Of a DNA stretch of 64,000 nt, positions 8,857 to 17,935 are shown in pieces. The stretch is taken from assembly GCF_004353845.1 (NCBI RefSeq), contig NZ_CP037864.1:3410001-3474000 (forward strand). The letters run 5' to 3'. The number at the start of each line of letters is the position of its first letter. The first letter of the stretch is position 1. The position numbers and the translations under genes were made by a program. The notes beneath the pieces are model-generated. The model saw nothing but the letters and a program-made list of their open reading frames with translations, did no database searches and was not told where the DNA came from. Source of the DNA: Citrobacter arsenatis. Lineage in GTDB: Bacteria; Pseudomonadota; Gammaproteobacteria; Enterobacterales; Enterobacteriaceae.

Positions 8857-9888
8857 TTATGAGTTAGTGATCGGTGCCGCATTCTGCCGCAGCGCTACCG
8901 AATGACGGCGTACCAGCGTCGGCATAAAGCAGTGTGTCGCCAGCGGATCCAGCGTGCCTGCCGCGCCCTGCAACGCAAGCTCCGTCGCCATTTTTGCCAT
9001 TGAGGCAATGGGATAGCGCACAGTGGTCAGTTGCGGATCGGTGTAACGCGCGATGGGAATATCATCGAAGCCAATGATAGAAAGGTGTAATGGTATAGCA
9101 ATGCCATTGTCTTTTAGCGCAGTCAGCGCGCCGGCAGCCATATTATCGTTGTAGGCGAAGACCGCCGTCAGTTGTAAATTGCGTCCCAGCAGTTCCACCA
9201 TCGCTGACTCTCCGCCCTGCATATCAGGCGAACCGGTGCCGACCCAGCTTTCTGCCGCAACAATCCCCTGCTCATTCAGGGCTGTTAACCACCCTTCTTT
9301 ACGCATGGCGTCATCTTCAATGCGGTGGCTTGATGCCAGATAACCGATGCGTTGATGGCCATTATTCAGCAGCATTCGGGTCGCCATTTTGGCGCCGCTG
9401 ATGTTATCCAGGCAGACGCAACGGTGGGCGTAACCCGGCACCAGGCGGTTGATCAGCACCATACCGGGGATCTGATCCATAAATTCGGCCAGCTCCCGAT
9501 CGCTCAGTGCTTTTGAGTGTACAATCAGTGCGTTACAGCGTTGGCGAATTAACACCTCAATGGCATGACGTTCTTTTTCCGCCTCATGGTAGCTGTTGCC
9601 AATCAGGACGTACTTATGATGCTGTTGGGCAACCATATCCACGGCTTTTACCAGCGCGCCAAAAAACGCATCTGATACATCCATAACCACAACGCCAATC
9701 GTGTCGCTCACCTGCGTCGCCAGCGCTTGTGCGTTGGCATTAGGTCGATAGCCCAACTGAGTGACTGCCTTCATTACCGCTTCACGCGTATCGGGACTCA
9801 CCAGCGCACTGTTGTTCAGTACGCGGGAAACGGTCGCGACAGAAACGCCAGACTGTCGAGCCACATCACGGATGGTTACCATATTCAC
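8857..9888 (-). CDS. galS: HTH-type transcriptional regulator GalS
   Basis: A LacI-family repressor of 343 aa (E. coli GalS 346) that controls galactose transport (mgl) and its own gene and responds to galactose or fucose. The N-terminal helix-turn-helix is MVTIRDVARQSGVSVATVS, and the hinge NANAQALA and a periplasmic-binding-protein-like core follow. I prefer GalS to GalR because it sits directly upstream of mglB and has a CRP site and a gal operator in its own promoter. It ends 9 bp before the mgl operator. Confidence 0.94.
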   Translation of the reverse strand: MNMVTIRDVARQSGVSVATVSRVLNNSALVSPDTREAVMKAVTQLGYRPNANAQALATQVSDTIGVVVMDVSDAFFGALVKAVDMVAQQHHKYVLIGNSYHEAEKERHAIEVLIRQRCNALIVHSKALSDRELAEFMDQIPGMVLINRLVPGYAHRCVCLDNISGAKMATRMLLNNGHQRIGYLASSHRIEDDAMRKEGWLTALNEQGIVAAESWVGTGSPDMQGGESAMVELLGRNLQLTAVFAYNDNMAAGALTALKDNGIAIPLHLSIIGFDDIPIARYTDPQLTTVRYPIASMAKMATELALQGAAGTLDPLATHCFMPTLVRRHSVALRQNAAPITNS

Positions 9889-9961
9889 TGCCCTGTTTTA
9901 GATTGCGGTTACCCACGGACACCCCAGGCTGGGTATTTTGTCAGCACAATGAAACGTACTG

Positions 9962-9996
9962 CGTGAGTGAGGTCACAGGAATGAAAGCGCTTACAT
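9962..9996 (-). promoter_or_regulatory. galS promoter: CRP site and gal operator
   Basis: CGTGAGTGAGGTCACA at 9962-9977 is a good CRP site. ATGAAAGCGCTTACAT at 9981-9996 matches the gal operator at 11 of 14 fixed positions. The pair is ordered as at mgl (operator outside, CRP inside, relative to the gene), consistent with CRP-dependent and autoregulated galS. Confidence 0.8.
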
Positions 9997-10026
9997 CCAT
10001 TTTGTTAATGAATGTGATCCAGATCG

Positions 10027-11184
10027 TTATCTGGATGTACGCGGTAATGATGTCCCCGCAGCACGCAGGGTTAATTGACGCCATAGCCATTCCACCGGGC
10101 CCTGGCGATAAAAACGTAGCCATATGACGGAGAAAAGTAGGTTAACAGCCCAGACAGGGATGACGAAATACAGCAGTTCCAGCCGGTCAAATTTCATAAA
10201 TAAGCCCGCCTGGTAAAACAGCGTGGTGCAGATTAAGGTTTGTAACAGATAGTTGGTTAACGCCATGCGCCCCACGCAGGCGATAGCAATGACCCATTTT
10301 AAGCGGCTAAGCTGCGGCCAGAAACCGAACATCAGCGCGGCATAACCAATCGTCTGCAACGGCGCACCCAGTTCTCGCGGGGCTTGTAACAGGAAAGCGC
10401 ACCAGCGGTAGGCCCAGTCCAGTTGCCACTGAGCGATGATAGCAGGCAGGTTAATCACCATGCCGATAATAACCAGCAGAACGCCGGTGCGACGGTAATG
10501 CTGTAAGCTGTACTGCCCTTTTAGCCAGCCGCTGCGCATTAATGCCGCGCCGAGCAGCATCATCCCCGCCAGTTGCCAACCGTATTGCGCCCCCAGCGCC
10601 AGCAAGCTATTGGACATCATATCCACGCGATTGCTGACCGCTTCCAGACCGCCGTTCACTTTCCAGTATTTTTCATACAGCAACGCTGAAGCATCCGGCG
10701 TCCAGGCGCGACTGGTCTCACTCCCTGAGATAATCCCCAGCAGCAGCAGTACGCCAACGCCCACCAGATAAAGGAGTACGCCGGTGTTAAATAAGCTTTT
10801 AACCGACGGCGCATCCCGGATCAGCCGCCAGCAAATCAGGCCGATTAAGCCATATGCCAGCAGAATATCGCCATCCCAGAAGAGTAAACCGTGAATAAAA
10901 CCCAACAGCACCAGCAGCGTAAGCCGCGACTGGATCCAACGTTTACCGCGCGGGAGCAACATTTGCAGACCTGCACCGAACAGCAGTGCAAACAGCGTGA
11001 GGAATTTAACCTGCGCAAAGAGATCGAGCAGCGCCCAGGTCCAGGCGTCGGATAAGGTGATGTTGCCATACCACGCGGGATTAAGGTATGCCGCCTTTGG
11101 CAAGCCAAAGGCGCTAATATTGAGAAGCAGGATACCAAGAATGGCAACGCCACGAATAAAATCCAGCGTGACATTACGCTCCAT
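10027..11184 (-). CDS. yeiB: YeiB, DUF418 inner-membrane protein
   Basis: The 385-aa polytopic membrane protein is the same length as E. coli YeiB, with about ten hydrophobic segments and a C-terminal DUF418 domain (the GRMALTNYLLQT and WAVNLLFSVIWLRFYRQGP region). It starts MERNVTLDFIRGVAILGILL, an acyltransferase-3-like opening found in this family. It follows folE after 14 bp on the same strand, so the two are probably co-transcribed, as in E. coli. Function is not known. Confidence 0.92.
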   Translation of the reverse strand: MERNVTLDFIRGVAILGILLLNISAFGLPKAAYLNPAWYGNITLSDAWTWALLDLFAQVKFLTLFALLFGAGLQMLLPRGKRWIQSRLTLLVLLGFIHGLLFWDGDILLAYGLIGLICWRLIRDAPSVKSLFNTGVLLYLVGVGVLLLLGIISGSETSRAWTPDASALLYEKYWKVNGGLEAVSNRVDMMSNSLLALGAQYGWQLAGMMLLGAALMRSGWLKGQYSLQHYRRTGVLLVIIGMVINLPAIIAQWQLDWAYRWCAFLLQAPRELGAPLQTIGYAALMFGFWPQLSRLKWVIAIACVGRMALTNYLLQTLICTTLFYQAGLFMKFDRLELLYFVIPVWAVNLLFSVIWLRFYRQGPVEWLWRQLTLRAAGTSLPRTSR

Positions 11185-11198
11185 GGTTCCTGCCCTAA

Positions 11199-11867
11199 TC
11201 AGTTGTGATGACGTACTGCGCGCAGGAATTCCTGACGCGTATTCTGGCTGGACTTAAACAATCCGCCAAGAGAAGTGGTCGTAGTCGCACTGGTCGCATC
11301 GCGAATGCCGCGCGCTTTCACACAGTAATGTACCGCATCAATCGACACCGCCACATTATTGGTTCCGAGCAATGTTTGCAGCGCGGTGAGAATTTGCTGA
11401 GTCAGACGTTCCTGTACCTGCGGACGCTGGGCGAAGAACTGCACAATGCGGTTAATCTTCGACAAGCCAATAACCGAATCTTTCGGGATATACGCCACCG
11501 TCGCTTTGCCGTCGATAGTGACAAAGTGGTGTTCGCAGGTGCTGGTCAGCGTGATATCGCGAACCGTGACCATCTCATCGACCTTCATTTTGTTTTCAAT
11601 GACGGTGATTTTCGGGAAGTTGGCGTAATCGAGGCCGGAGAAAATCTCATCGACATACATTTTCGCAATGCGATGCGGAGTTTCCATCAAACTGTCATCG
11701 CTCAAATCGAGATTGAGCAACTGCATAATCTCGGTCATATGGCCCGAGATAAGACGTTTGCGCGTTTCGTTATCCATCTCTTGCACGGGCGGGCGTAGTG
11801 GCGTTTCAAGACCACGCGCGACCAGCGCTTCATGAACCAGGGCCGCTTCTTTACTGAGTGATGACAT
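11199..11867 (-). CDS. folE: GTP cyclohydrolase I
   Basis: FolE converts GTP to 7,8-dihydroneopterin triphosphate and formate, the first step of folate synthesis, as a cytoplasmic decamer. It has 222 aa from the ATG at 11867, the E. coli length; an upstream in-frame start would add 13 residues but lacks a comparable ribosome binding site (AGGAGAAG precedes 11867). The zinc and active-site stretches TSTCEHHFVTIDGKATVAY and HYCVKARG are intact. It is first in a folE-yeiB unit and divergent from yeiG. Confidence 0.96.
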   Translation of the reverse strand: MSSLSKEAALVHEALVARGLETPLRPPVQEMDNETRKRLISGHMTEIMQLLNLDLSDDSLMETPHRIAKMYVDEIFSGLDYANFPKITVIENKMKVDEMVTVRDITLTSTCEHHFVTIDGKATVAYIPKDSVIGLSKINRIVQFFAQRPQVQERLTQQILTALQTLLGTNNVAVSIDAVHYCVKARGIRDATSATTTTSLGGLFKSSQNTRQEFLRAVRHHN

Positions 11868-12188
11868 TTCTTCTTCTCCTGCAGGTGGGGCGCCTCTGCC
11901 CTGCATGGGGCAAAGTTTTTAGGCTGTGTCACAGCCTGAACATTGTGCGTGAGGCGGCGCACATAATCCAGTATTCACCGCGATAATTATTGAAATTGGT
12001 ACAGCCTTTCAGCGTAGCGATTTCACTTGTCTTTCAGCCCGGTGATATCGAGTGTTAATGTAAAGTTATATAGATGATGAAGTATGTTTGCTCAATGCGG
12101 AAGTGAAAGTTACTCACAGTGCTATGAATAATCTGTATTATGGTGATTTCGCAAACACATTCAGGTTCAACACAACAAGGAGCCACGC
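11868..12188. other. Divergent intergenic region folE/yeiG
   Basis: This 321-bp AT-rich gap must hold the promoters of folE (minus) and yeiG (plus). I see no full CRP, Fur or LacI-type operator, no convincing hairpin and no supported small gene. AAGGAG just before 12189 is the yeiG ribosome binding site. Confidence 0.6.
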
Positions 12189-13025
12189 ATGGAAATGCTT
12201 GAAGAGCACCGCTGTTTTGAAGGCTGGCAGCAACGCTGGCGTCACGACTCCACCACGTTAAATTGCGCCATGACCTTCAGTATATTTCTTCCACCACCCC
12301 GCGATAACGCCCCGCCTCCGGTGCTGTACTGGCTGTCGGGTCTGACCTGCAATGATGAAAACTTCACCACCAAAGCCGGCGCACAGCGTATCGCGGCTGA
12401 GCTGGGCATTGTCCTGGTGATGCCAGACACCAGCCCGCGCGGCGAGCAGGTTGCCAACGATGATGGCTACGATTTAGGCCAGGGCGCAGGATTTTACCTC
12501 AATGCCACCCAGCAGCCGTGGGCAACGCATTTTCGCATGTATGACTATCTGCGTGATGAGCTGCCGGCACTGATTCAATCGCATTTTAACGTGAGCGATC
12601 GCTGCGCTATCAGCGGGCACTCCATGGGCGGTCACGGCGCATTGATTATGGCGCTGAAAAACCCCGGAAAATACACCAGCATTTCCGCCTTTGCGCCGAT
12701 CGTCAATCCTTGCCGTGTTCCGTGGGGTGAGAAGGCTTTTGGCGCTTATCTGGGGGAAGATAAATCACGGTGGGCCGAGTGGGACAGCTGCGCGTTAATG
12801 TTAGCCAGCAAGCCCGCAGACGCGATTCCGACGCTTATTGATCAGGGAGACAGCGATCAGTTTCTTGCCGATCAGTTGCAGCCCGCAGTGCTGGCCGAAA
12901 TAGCCCGTCAGACCGCATGGCCAATGACGCTACGTATTCAGCCAGGTTACGATCATAGCTATTACTTTATAGCGTCGTTTATTGAAGATCATCTGCGCTT
13001 TCACGCCCAGTATTTGCTGAAGTGA
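12189..13025 (+). CDS. yeiG: S-formylglutathione hydrolase
   Basis: A cytoplasmic esterase of the esterase D family that splits S-formylglutathione into formate and glutathione in formaldehyde detoxification. The 278 aa match E. coli YeiG. The nucleophile elbow GHSMGG has Ser145. The other triad members are probably the Asp in QGDSDQFL and the His in PGYDHSYYF. Unlike frmB, it is not next to a formaldehyde dehydrogenase gene. The ATG follows AAGGAG with good spacing. Confidence 0.94.
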   Translation: MEMLEEHRCFEGWQQRWRHDSTTLNCAMTFSIFLPPPRDNAPPPVLYWLSGLTCNDENFTTKAGAQRIAAELGIVLVMPDTSPRGEQVANDDGYDLGQGAGFYLNATQQPWATHFRMYDYLRDELPALIQSHFNVSDRCAISGHSMGGHGALIMALKNPGKYTSISAFAPIVNPCRVPWGEKAFGAYLGEDKSRWAEWDSCALMLASKPADAIPTLIDQGDSDQFLADQLQPAVLAEIARQTAWPMTLRIQPGYDHSYYFIASFIEDHLRFHAQYLLK

Positions 13026-13034
13026 TCCCTGAGT

Positions 13035-13060
13035 GAGGGCGGCAGCCCTCTTCATTCCTC
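13035..13060 (+). terminator. Probable terminator after yeiG
   Basis: GAGGGC (13035-13040) and GCCCTC (13045-13050) form a 6-bp GC stem with a GGCA loop, 10 bp after the yeiG stop, followed by a T/C-rich tract rather than a clean T-run. It is a weak but plausible intrinsic terminator. Confidence 0.5.
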
Positions 13061-13140
13061 CATCATTTCTTCACTTTTTCTCCTTTTTTCTTTCCCCGCT
13101 ATCTTATTGATTTAAGTCTTATTTCCTTCCAAAAAACATC

Positions 13141-13198
13141 AAACACAAATGATTTCTATTATCATTTGTGTTTACAAACATTCATACTTTTGTACAAT
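13141..13198 (+). promoter_or_regulatory. Fur-type box and promoter of the cirA-position receptor
   Basis: A perfect 13-bp inverted repeat (13141-13153 and 13161-13173, 7-nt spacer) surrounds TGATTTCTATTATCA at 13150-13164, which fits the Fur 7-1-7 box (TGATAATNATTATCA) at 11 of 14 fixed positions. TTTACA (13171-13176) and TACAAT (13193-13198), 16 bp apart, form a good sigma-70 promoter that the box overlaps at its upstream edge. Iron repression by Fur is inferred. Confidence 0.7.
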
Positions 13199-13303
13199 CC
13201 ACTCGCTTCTTTACTGAAAAGAGTCCTTAAAAGACAAATACATACAATTGTCATGGCCTTTCACATGACGCGCAGTTTGATTCATTTAAATGGAATGATA
13301 CAA

Positions 13304-15289
13304 ATGACTATACCTCACGTTAAGGCTGTAGCTGCCGCAGTATGCGTCGCCAGTCTCCCATCACTCGGCCATGCCGCTGAACAGGACACCGTCGTAGTCA
13401 CCGCTACCGGCTTTGAGCAGAAAATTCAGGATGCCCCCGCTTCGATATCTGTTATTACCAAGCAGCAGATTGAGGACAAAGCCTATCGGGATGTCACCGA
13501 TGCGCTTAAAGATGTTCCTGGCGTCGTCGTCACCGGAGGCGGCAGCAGCAGCGATATCAGTATTCGCGGTATGGCTTCACAATACACGCTCTTCCTGGTC
13601 AACGGTAAACGCATCAGCACCCGCGGCACACGTCCGAATAGCGACAACTCAGGTATTGAGCAAGGTTGGCTCCCGCCGCTGGAATCCATCGAGCGTATCG
13701 AGGTGATTCGTGGCCCGATGTCATCTCTGTACGGCTCCGATGCGATGGGCGGCGTCATTAACGTCATCACCAAGAAAGTATCGAATACCAAAGCCTGGAC
13801 CGGCTCTTTGCACGGCGATGCCACTTTCCAGGAAGACCGAGACTCCGGCGATATTTACCAGACCAACGCCTATGCGTCCGGGCCACTGATTGACGGATTG
13901 CTTGGCGCGAAGGTGACTGGCTTATTCTCCCACCGGGCGGAAGATGAAATCGTCAATGGCTACAATGAACAGCGTATGCGTAACGGGGGTTTAACCCTGA
14001 ACTTTACGCCGGATGATAAAAATGACATCGACTTCGATTACGCACGTGAACTGCAGGATCGCGACAGTACGCCAGGCAAATCCATGGCCGAGGAAAACTG
14101 CCGCAACGGAAGCTGTAAGCCCAACAGTAAAAGCGAAAACAAATATGTGCACACGACATATTCAGTAACCCACAGCGGTTATTACGACGACTTCAACTCC
14201 ACCAGTTATGTTCAGCAGGAAGAGACCGACAACCCAGGTCGCCAGATGAAGTCCTACAATACGATTTTCAATAATCAAAACCAGGTCTTCCTTGGGGCGC
14301 ACACGCTGACGCTGGGCGGGCAATACCGTTATGAAAAACTGCGCGATAACGGCAACCAGCTGCAAGCGGCTGACGGACTGAACAAACTGACCCGCTGGAG
14401 CTGGGCGCTATTTGCTGAAGATGAATGGGCCGTTACTGATACCTTCACGCTGACCGGTGGTCTGCGTATGGATAAAGATGAAAACTACGGCGACAACTGG
14501 ACGCCGCGCGGCTATGGCGTATGGCATCTGAGCGATCAATGGACCTTAAAAGGTGGCGTTTCTGCAGGCTATCGCGCTCCGGATCTGCGCCAGTCTTCTG
14601 CCAGTTGGGGACAGGTCACCGGCGGCGGTCGTCTGAACGGCATCATTGTCGGCAACCCGGACCTGAAGCCGGAGAAAAGCCTCAGCGAAGAGATCGGTTT
14701 ACTGTGGGATAACGGCAACGACCTCAACGCGGGCGTTACGCTGTTCAATACAGACTTCAAAAATAAAATCACCGAAGTGCGTCGCTGTAACAGCAGTTCC
14801 GACCCGGCCTGCACCATCGGCGGCACCCATTATGACTTCGTCAGCGATCGCGTTAACGTCGATAAAGCCAATATGCGCGGCGTAGAATCCACCTTCGGCT
14901 GGAAAATAACCTCCGACGTCAATTGGACGGCGAACTACACCTACACGGAATCTGAACAAAAGAGCGGTCAGTTCTCCGGTCAGCCTTTGAACAAAATGCC
15001 GAAGCATATGTTCAACACTACGCTGGACTGGCAGGCCACGCAGGATCTCGGTTTCTGGAGCCGTCTGAATCTGCGCGGGAAAACGTCTGAATACCTGAGC
15101 CGTACCTCCATGGCACAGGGCACGCCGTCTTATACTCAGGTCGATGTTGGTTTACGCTACTATGCGACCAAGGATCTGTTGATGACCGCCGGCGTGTATA
15201 ACGTGCTGGATAAACAAATCGATTACGATACCTACGACACCGTGCTTGATGGCCGTCGTTACACGGTTGGCATGACTTACAGCTTCTAA
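13304..15289 (+). CDS. cirA: TonB-dependent catecholate siderophore receptor (CirA position)
   Basis: An outer-membrane receptor for ferric catecholates or their breakdown products, energised by TonB-ExbBD. I start at 13304, behind GGA at a normal distance, giving 661 aa (E. coli CirA 663) and a signal peptide ending GHA before AEQ. The TonB box is DTVVVTA. The plug domain contains DVPGVVVT, IERIEVIRGPMSSLYGSDA and GGVINVITKK. The barrel ends in the expected aromatic F (VGMTYSF). The locus (between yeiG and lysP) and length say cirA, but the sequence looks far from K-12 CirA in the plug loops and barrel, so it may be a different IrgA/CirA-type receptor. A Fur-like site lies upstream. Confidence 0.8.
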   Translation: MTIPHVKAVAAAVCVASLPSLGHAAEQDTVVVTATGFEQKIQDAPASISVITKQQIEDKAYRDVTDALKDVPGVVVTGGGSSSDISIRGMASQYTLFLVNGKRISTRGTRPNSDNSGIEQGWLPPLESIERIEVIRGPMSSLYGSDAMGGVINVITKKVSNTKAWTGSLHGDATFQEDRDSGDIYQTNAYASGPLIDGLLGAKVTGLFSHRAEDEIVNGYNEQRMRNGGLTLNFTPDDKNDIDFDYARELQDRDSTPGKSMAEENCRNGSCKPNSKSENKYVHTTYSVTHSGYYDDFNSTSYVQQEETDNPGRQMKSYNTIFNNQNQVFLGAHTLTLGGQYRYEKLRDNGNQLQAADGLNKLTRWSWALFAEDEWAVTDTFTLTGGLRMDKDENYGDNWTPRGYGVWHLSDQWTLKGGVSAGYRAPDLRQSSASWGQVTGGGRLNGIIVGNPDLKPEKSLSEEIGLLWDNGNDLNAGVTLFNTDFKNKITEVRRCNSSSDPACTIGGTHYDFVSDRVNVDKANMRGVESTFGWKITSDVNWTANYTYTESEQKSGQFSGQPLNKMPKHMFNTTLDWQATQDLGFWSRLNLRGKTSEYLSRTSMAQGTPSYTQVDVGLRYYATKDLLMTAGVYNVLDKQIDYDTYDTVLDGRRYTVGMTYSF

Positions 15290-15301
15290 GTTAGGCGCAA
15301 T

Positions 15302-15340
15302 AAAAAACCCCGGCACTCATCATGCCGGGGTTTTGTTTTT
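15302..15340. terminator. Terminator between cirA and lysP
   Basis: CCCCGGCA (15308-15315) pairs with TGCCGGGG (15323-15330), flanked by an A-run and a T-run (TTTTGTTTTT). It lies between two convergent genes and can work in both directions. Confidence 0.9.
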
Positions 15341-15361
15341 TCTGCCGTATCTGGTGAAGAA

Positions 15362-16831
15362 TTACTTCTTCACGCGACCCGGGAATTTCATTTCGCTATA
15401 GCGAACGAAATGGGTGCCTTTCGTCAGCTTGTAGCCAAACCAGATAATCAGGAACAGCGGGATACCGATATAGGTTGCCATCACGCCACCCCAGTCAATG
15501 CTGTCTTTCAGGAACGCTTCATAGTTCTGGCCGAGAGTGATAATCAGGCACAGCACAAAAGCAAAGATTGGACCCAGCGGGAAGAAGCCAGAACGGTACG
15601 GCAAATCCTTCACATCGTGACCCTGCAGCACATAACCACGACGGAAGCGATAGTGGCTAATGGCGATCCCCAGCCAGGCAATAAAGCCCGTCATCCCGGA
15701 GGTATTCAGCAGCCACAGGTACACGGTCTGGTTGCCAAACATTGAGGTCAGGAAGCACAGCCCCGCCACCACGGTGGTCGCATACAGCGCGTTACGCGGT
15801 ACGCCGCCACGAGACAGTTTGCCGAAAATACGCGGCGCTTTACCGTCGCATGCAAGGGTGTAAAGCATACGCGTGGAGGCGTACATCCCGGAGTTACCCG
15901 CAGACAGAACCGCCGTCAGGATAACCGCGTTCATCACCGCCGCAGCAGACAGCAGACCCGCATGCTGGAATACCAGCGTGAACGGGCTAACGCTGATGTC
16001 TTTCACATCGTTGCGCAGCAGGCTCGGATCGGTGTACGGAATAATCAGGCTGATAATCAAAATCGCGAACACATAGAACAGCAGGATTCGCCAGAATACC
16101 TGACGTACCGCACGTGGAATGTTCTTTTCAGGATCTTCAGATTCGCCAGCCGCAATACCGATAAGTTCAGTCCCCTGGAAGGAGAAGCCGACGATCATCG
16201 CCACGCCAATCATCGCGGCAAAACCACCGGCAAACGGTGCATCACCGGTCGTCCAGTTGCTCCAGCCCACCGGCTGAGCACCTTTGAAGATACCGAAAAT
16301 CATCATCACGCCAACGACGATGAAGATAATGACGGTGGTAACTTTGATCAGTGAGAACCAGTATTCCGCTTCCCCAAATCCGCGAACGGAAATGTAGTTC
16401 AGCAGGAAGATCACCCCGAGGAACAGCGCACTCCAGATCCAGCCCGGCGTGTCCGGGAACCACCAGCTCATCACCAGCTGTGCGGCCACCAGGTCAACGG
16501 CAATCGTTACCGCCCAGTTGTACCAGTAGTTCCAGCCCAGCGCGAAGCCAAAGCCTTCTTCTACGTAGTTCTGGCCGTAGGTGGAGAACGAGCCGGAAAC
16601 CGGCATATAGGCAGCCAGTTCACCGAGGCTGGTCATCAGGAAGTACACCATCAGACCGATCAGAATATAAGAGAACAACGCGCCGCCAGGACCCGCCGCA
16701 GAAATAGTTGCACCAGATGCAACGAAAAGACCTGTACCGATGGAGCCTCCAATGGCAATCATCGTCAGGTGACGCGCCTTCAGTTCACGACGTAGCGTGG
16801 GCGCTTCTGTGGTTTTAGTTTCGGAAACCAT
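15362..16831 (-). CDS. lysP: Lysine-specific permease LysP
   Basis: A proton-coupled lysine importer of the amino-acid/polyamine/organocation superfamily; in E. coli it also holds back the CadC sensor. The 489 aa match E. coli, with about 12 transmembrane helices. The family's substrate-site motif IGGSIGTGLFVASG opens helix 1, and FSFQGTELIGIAAGESEDP lies in the middle. Start at 16831. It is a single gene between the cirA terminator and yeiE. In E. coli it is activated by ArgP; I could not identify that site here. Confidence 0.95.
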   Translation of the reverse strand: MVSETKTTEAPTLRRELKARHLTMIAIGGSIGTGLFVASGATISAAGPGGALFSYILIGLMVYFLMTSLGELAAYMPVSGSFSTYGQNYVEEGFGFALGWNYWYNWAVTIAVDLVAAQLVMSWWFPDTPGWIWSALFLGVIFLLNYISVRGFGEAEYWFSLIKVTTVIIFIVVGVMMIFGIFKGAQPVGWSNWTTGDAPFAGGFAAMIGVAMIVGFSFQGTELIGIAAGESEDPEKNIPRAVRQVFWRILLFYVFAILIISLIIPYTDPSLLRNDVKDISVSPFTLVFQHAGLLSAAAVMNAVILTAVLSAGNSGMYASTRMLYTLACDGKAPRIFGKLSRGGVPRNALYATTVVAGLCFLTSMFGNQTVYLWLLNTSGMTGFIAWLGIAISHYRFRRGYVLQGHDVKDLPYRSGFFPLGPIFAFVLCLIITLGQNYEAFLKDSIDWGGVMATYIGIPLFLIIWFGYKLTKGTHFVRYSEMKFPGRVKK

Positions 16832-17025
16832 GTGAAAATGCTATCCATCCAAAAAATGAGGCGCGATTGTAGCAGACGAAATGGCATTCTTCCGGCACAA
16901 ATACGCTGTTATAAGAGACCTTCATGACTGGCCGTGGATTATAAGTAAAGCAGAAAATGGGCGGTGCAAAGCGGTTAAAACGCAACCGCCAGCATATTTA
17001 GCGGGACCTTACGACCATCCGTGCC

Positions 17026-17907
17026 TTAATCTCCCTGCTCTACCTGGTCGCTGTAATGTAAAAAACGCGTAATGGCATTGGAGATATGTTTTTGCCGGTG
17101 ATGTACGCGCCAGAGGGTGCGAACTAAACGGGGTAGCGGCACGGGAACCTCGCTCAGCGTTCCAGCCTGTAGCTGCTCCGCTATGACCCGACGCGACAAA
17201 CAGCTGATCCCGAGACCATGACGCACCGCATGCTTAATAGCCTCGGAGTTACCCAACTCCATTGCCATCTGAAATCTTGGCAGATGAGACAGCAGCAGGT
17301 AATCCACCAGTTCACGCGTACCCGATCCTCGCTCACGCAGGATCCACGGTGAAGCCGCCAGCTGTTCCAGCGTCACGGGGCCTTTTGTTAGCGGCGAAGA
17401 CGGGGCGGCAAACACCACCAGTTCATCTTCAAGCCACGGTTCCGAGATGATTTCCGTACTGTGACACGGCCCTTCAATCAGCCCGATGTCTACCCGAAAA
17501 TCCAGCACTGCATTGATCACGTCCTGGCTGTTGCCGACGCTAAGCTCCAGCGGCAAATCAGGGAAGTCCTGACGGTAGCGGGCGATCATAGCCGGTAAAA
17601 TGTAGTTACCAATGGTGCTACTGGCATAGACCCGAATAGCGCCATTATCTTCGCGAAAAAGCTGTTCTATTTCGGTCGTTTGCTCAAGTAACGCCAGCGC
17701 GCGCGGATAAAGCAAGCGTCCGTGTTCGTTGACCACCAGCCGTTTACCGACACGGTCAAACAACTGCACGCCAAGTTGCCCTTCCAGATCGGTAAGTGCC
17801 GCACTCACCGCCGACTGCGACAATGCCAGCATGACAGACGCCTGGGTCGTTGAGCCGCTCTTTAGTACCTCAGCAAACACTTCAAGTTGTCGCAGGGTGA
17901 TATGCAT
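17026..17907 (-). CDS. yeiE: LysR-family regulator YeiE
   Basis: A LysR-type DNA-binding regulator of 293 aa from the ATG at 17907, the E. coli length. An in-frame ATG two codons earlier exists, but GGTGG is better spaced for 17907. The N-terminal winged helix-turn-helix is HITLRQLEVF...ASVMLALSQSAVSAALTDLE, followed by the two-lobed effector domain (ASSTIGNYILP). YeiE has been reported as sulfite-responsive, and the gene beside it, yeiH, belongs to a putative sulfate-exporter family. A direct link between the two here is inference. An ERIC element fills most of the gap to yeiH. Confidence 0.92.
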   Translation of the reverse strand: MHITLRQLEVFAEVLKSGSTTQASVMLALSQSAVSAALTDLEGQLGVQLFDRVGKRLVVNEHGRLLYPRALALLEQTTEIEQLFREDNGAIRVYASSTIGNYILPAMIARYRQDFPDLPLELSVGNSQDVINAVLDFRVDIGLIEGPCHSTEIISEPWLEDELVVFAAPSSPLTKGPVTLEQLAASPWILRERGSGTRELVDYLLLSHLPRFQMAMELGNSEAIKHAVRHGLGISCLSRRVIAEQLQAGTLSEVPVPLPRLVRTLWRVHHRQKHISNAITRFLHYSDQVEQGD

Positions 17908-17935
17908 AGTCATTTTCCACCGGATAACCGTTACT

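Noticed and set aside
12001..12188. A CRP site near GTGAAAGTTACTCACA before yeiG
   Set aside because: The half-site spacing is 7 rather than 6 bp, so it does not fit the CRP consensus.
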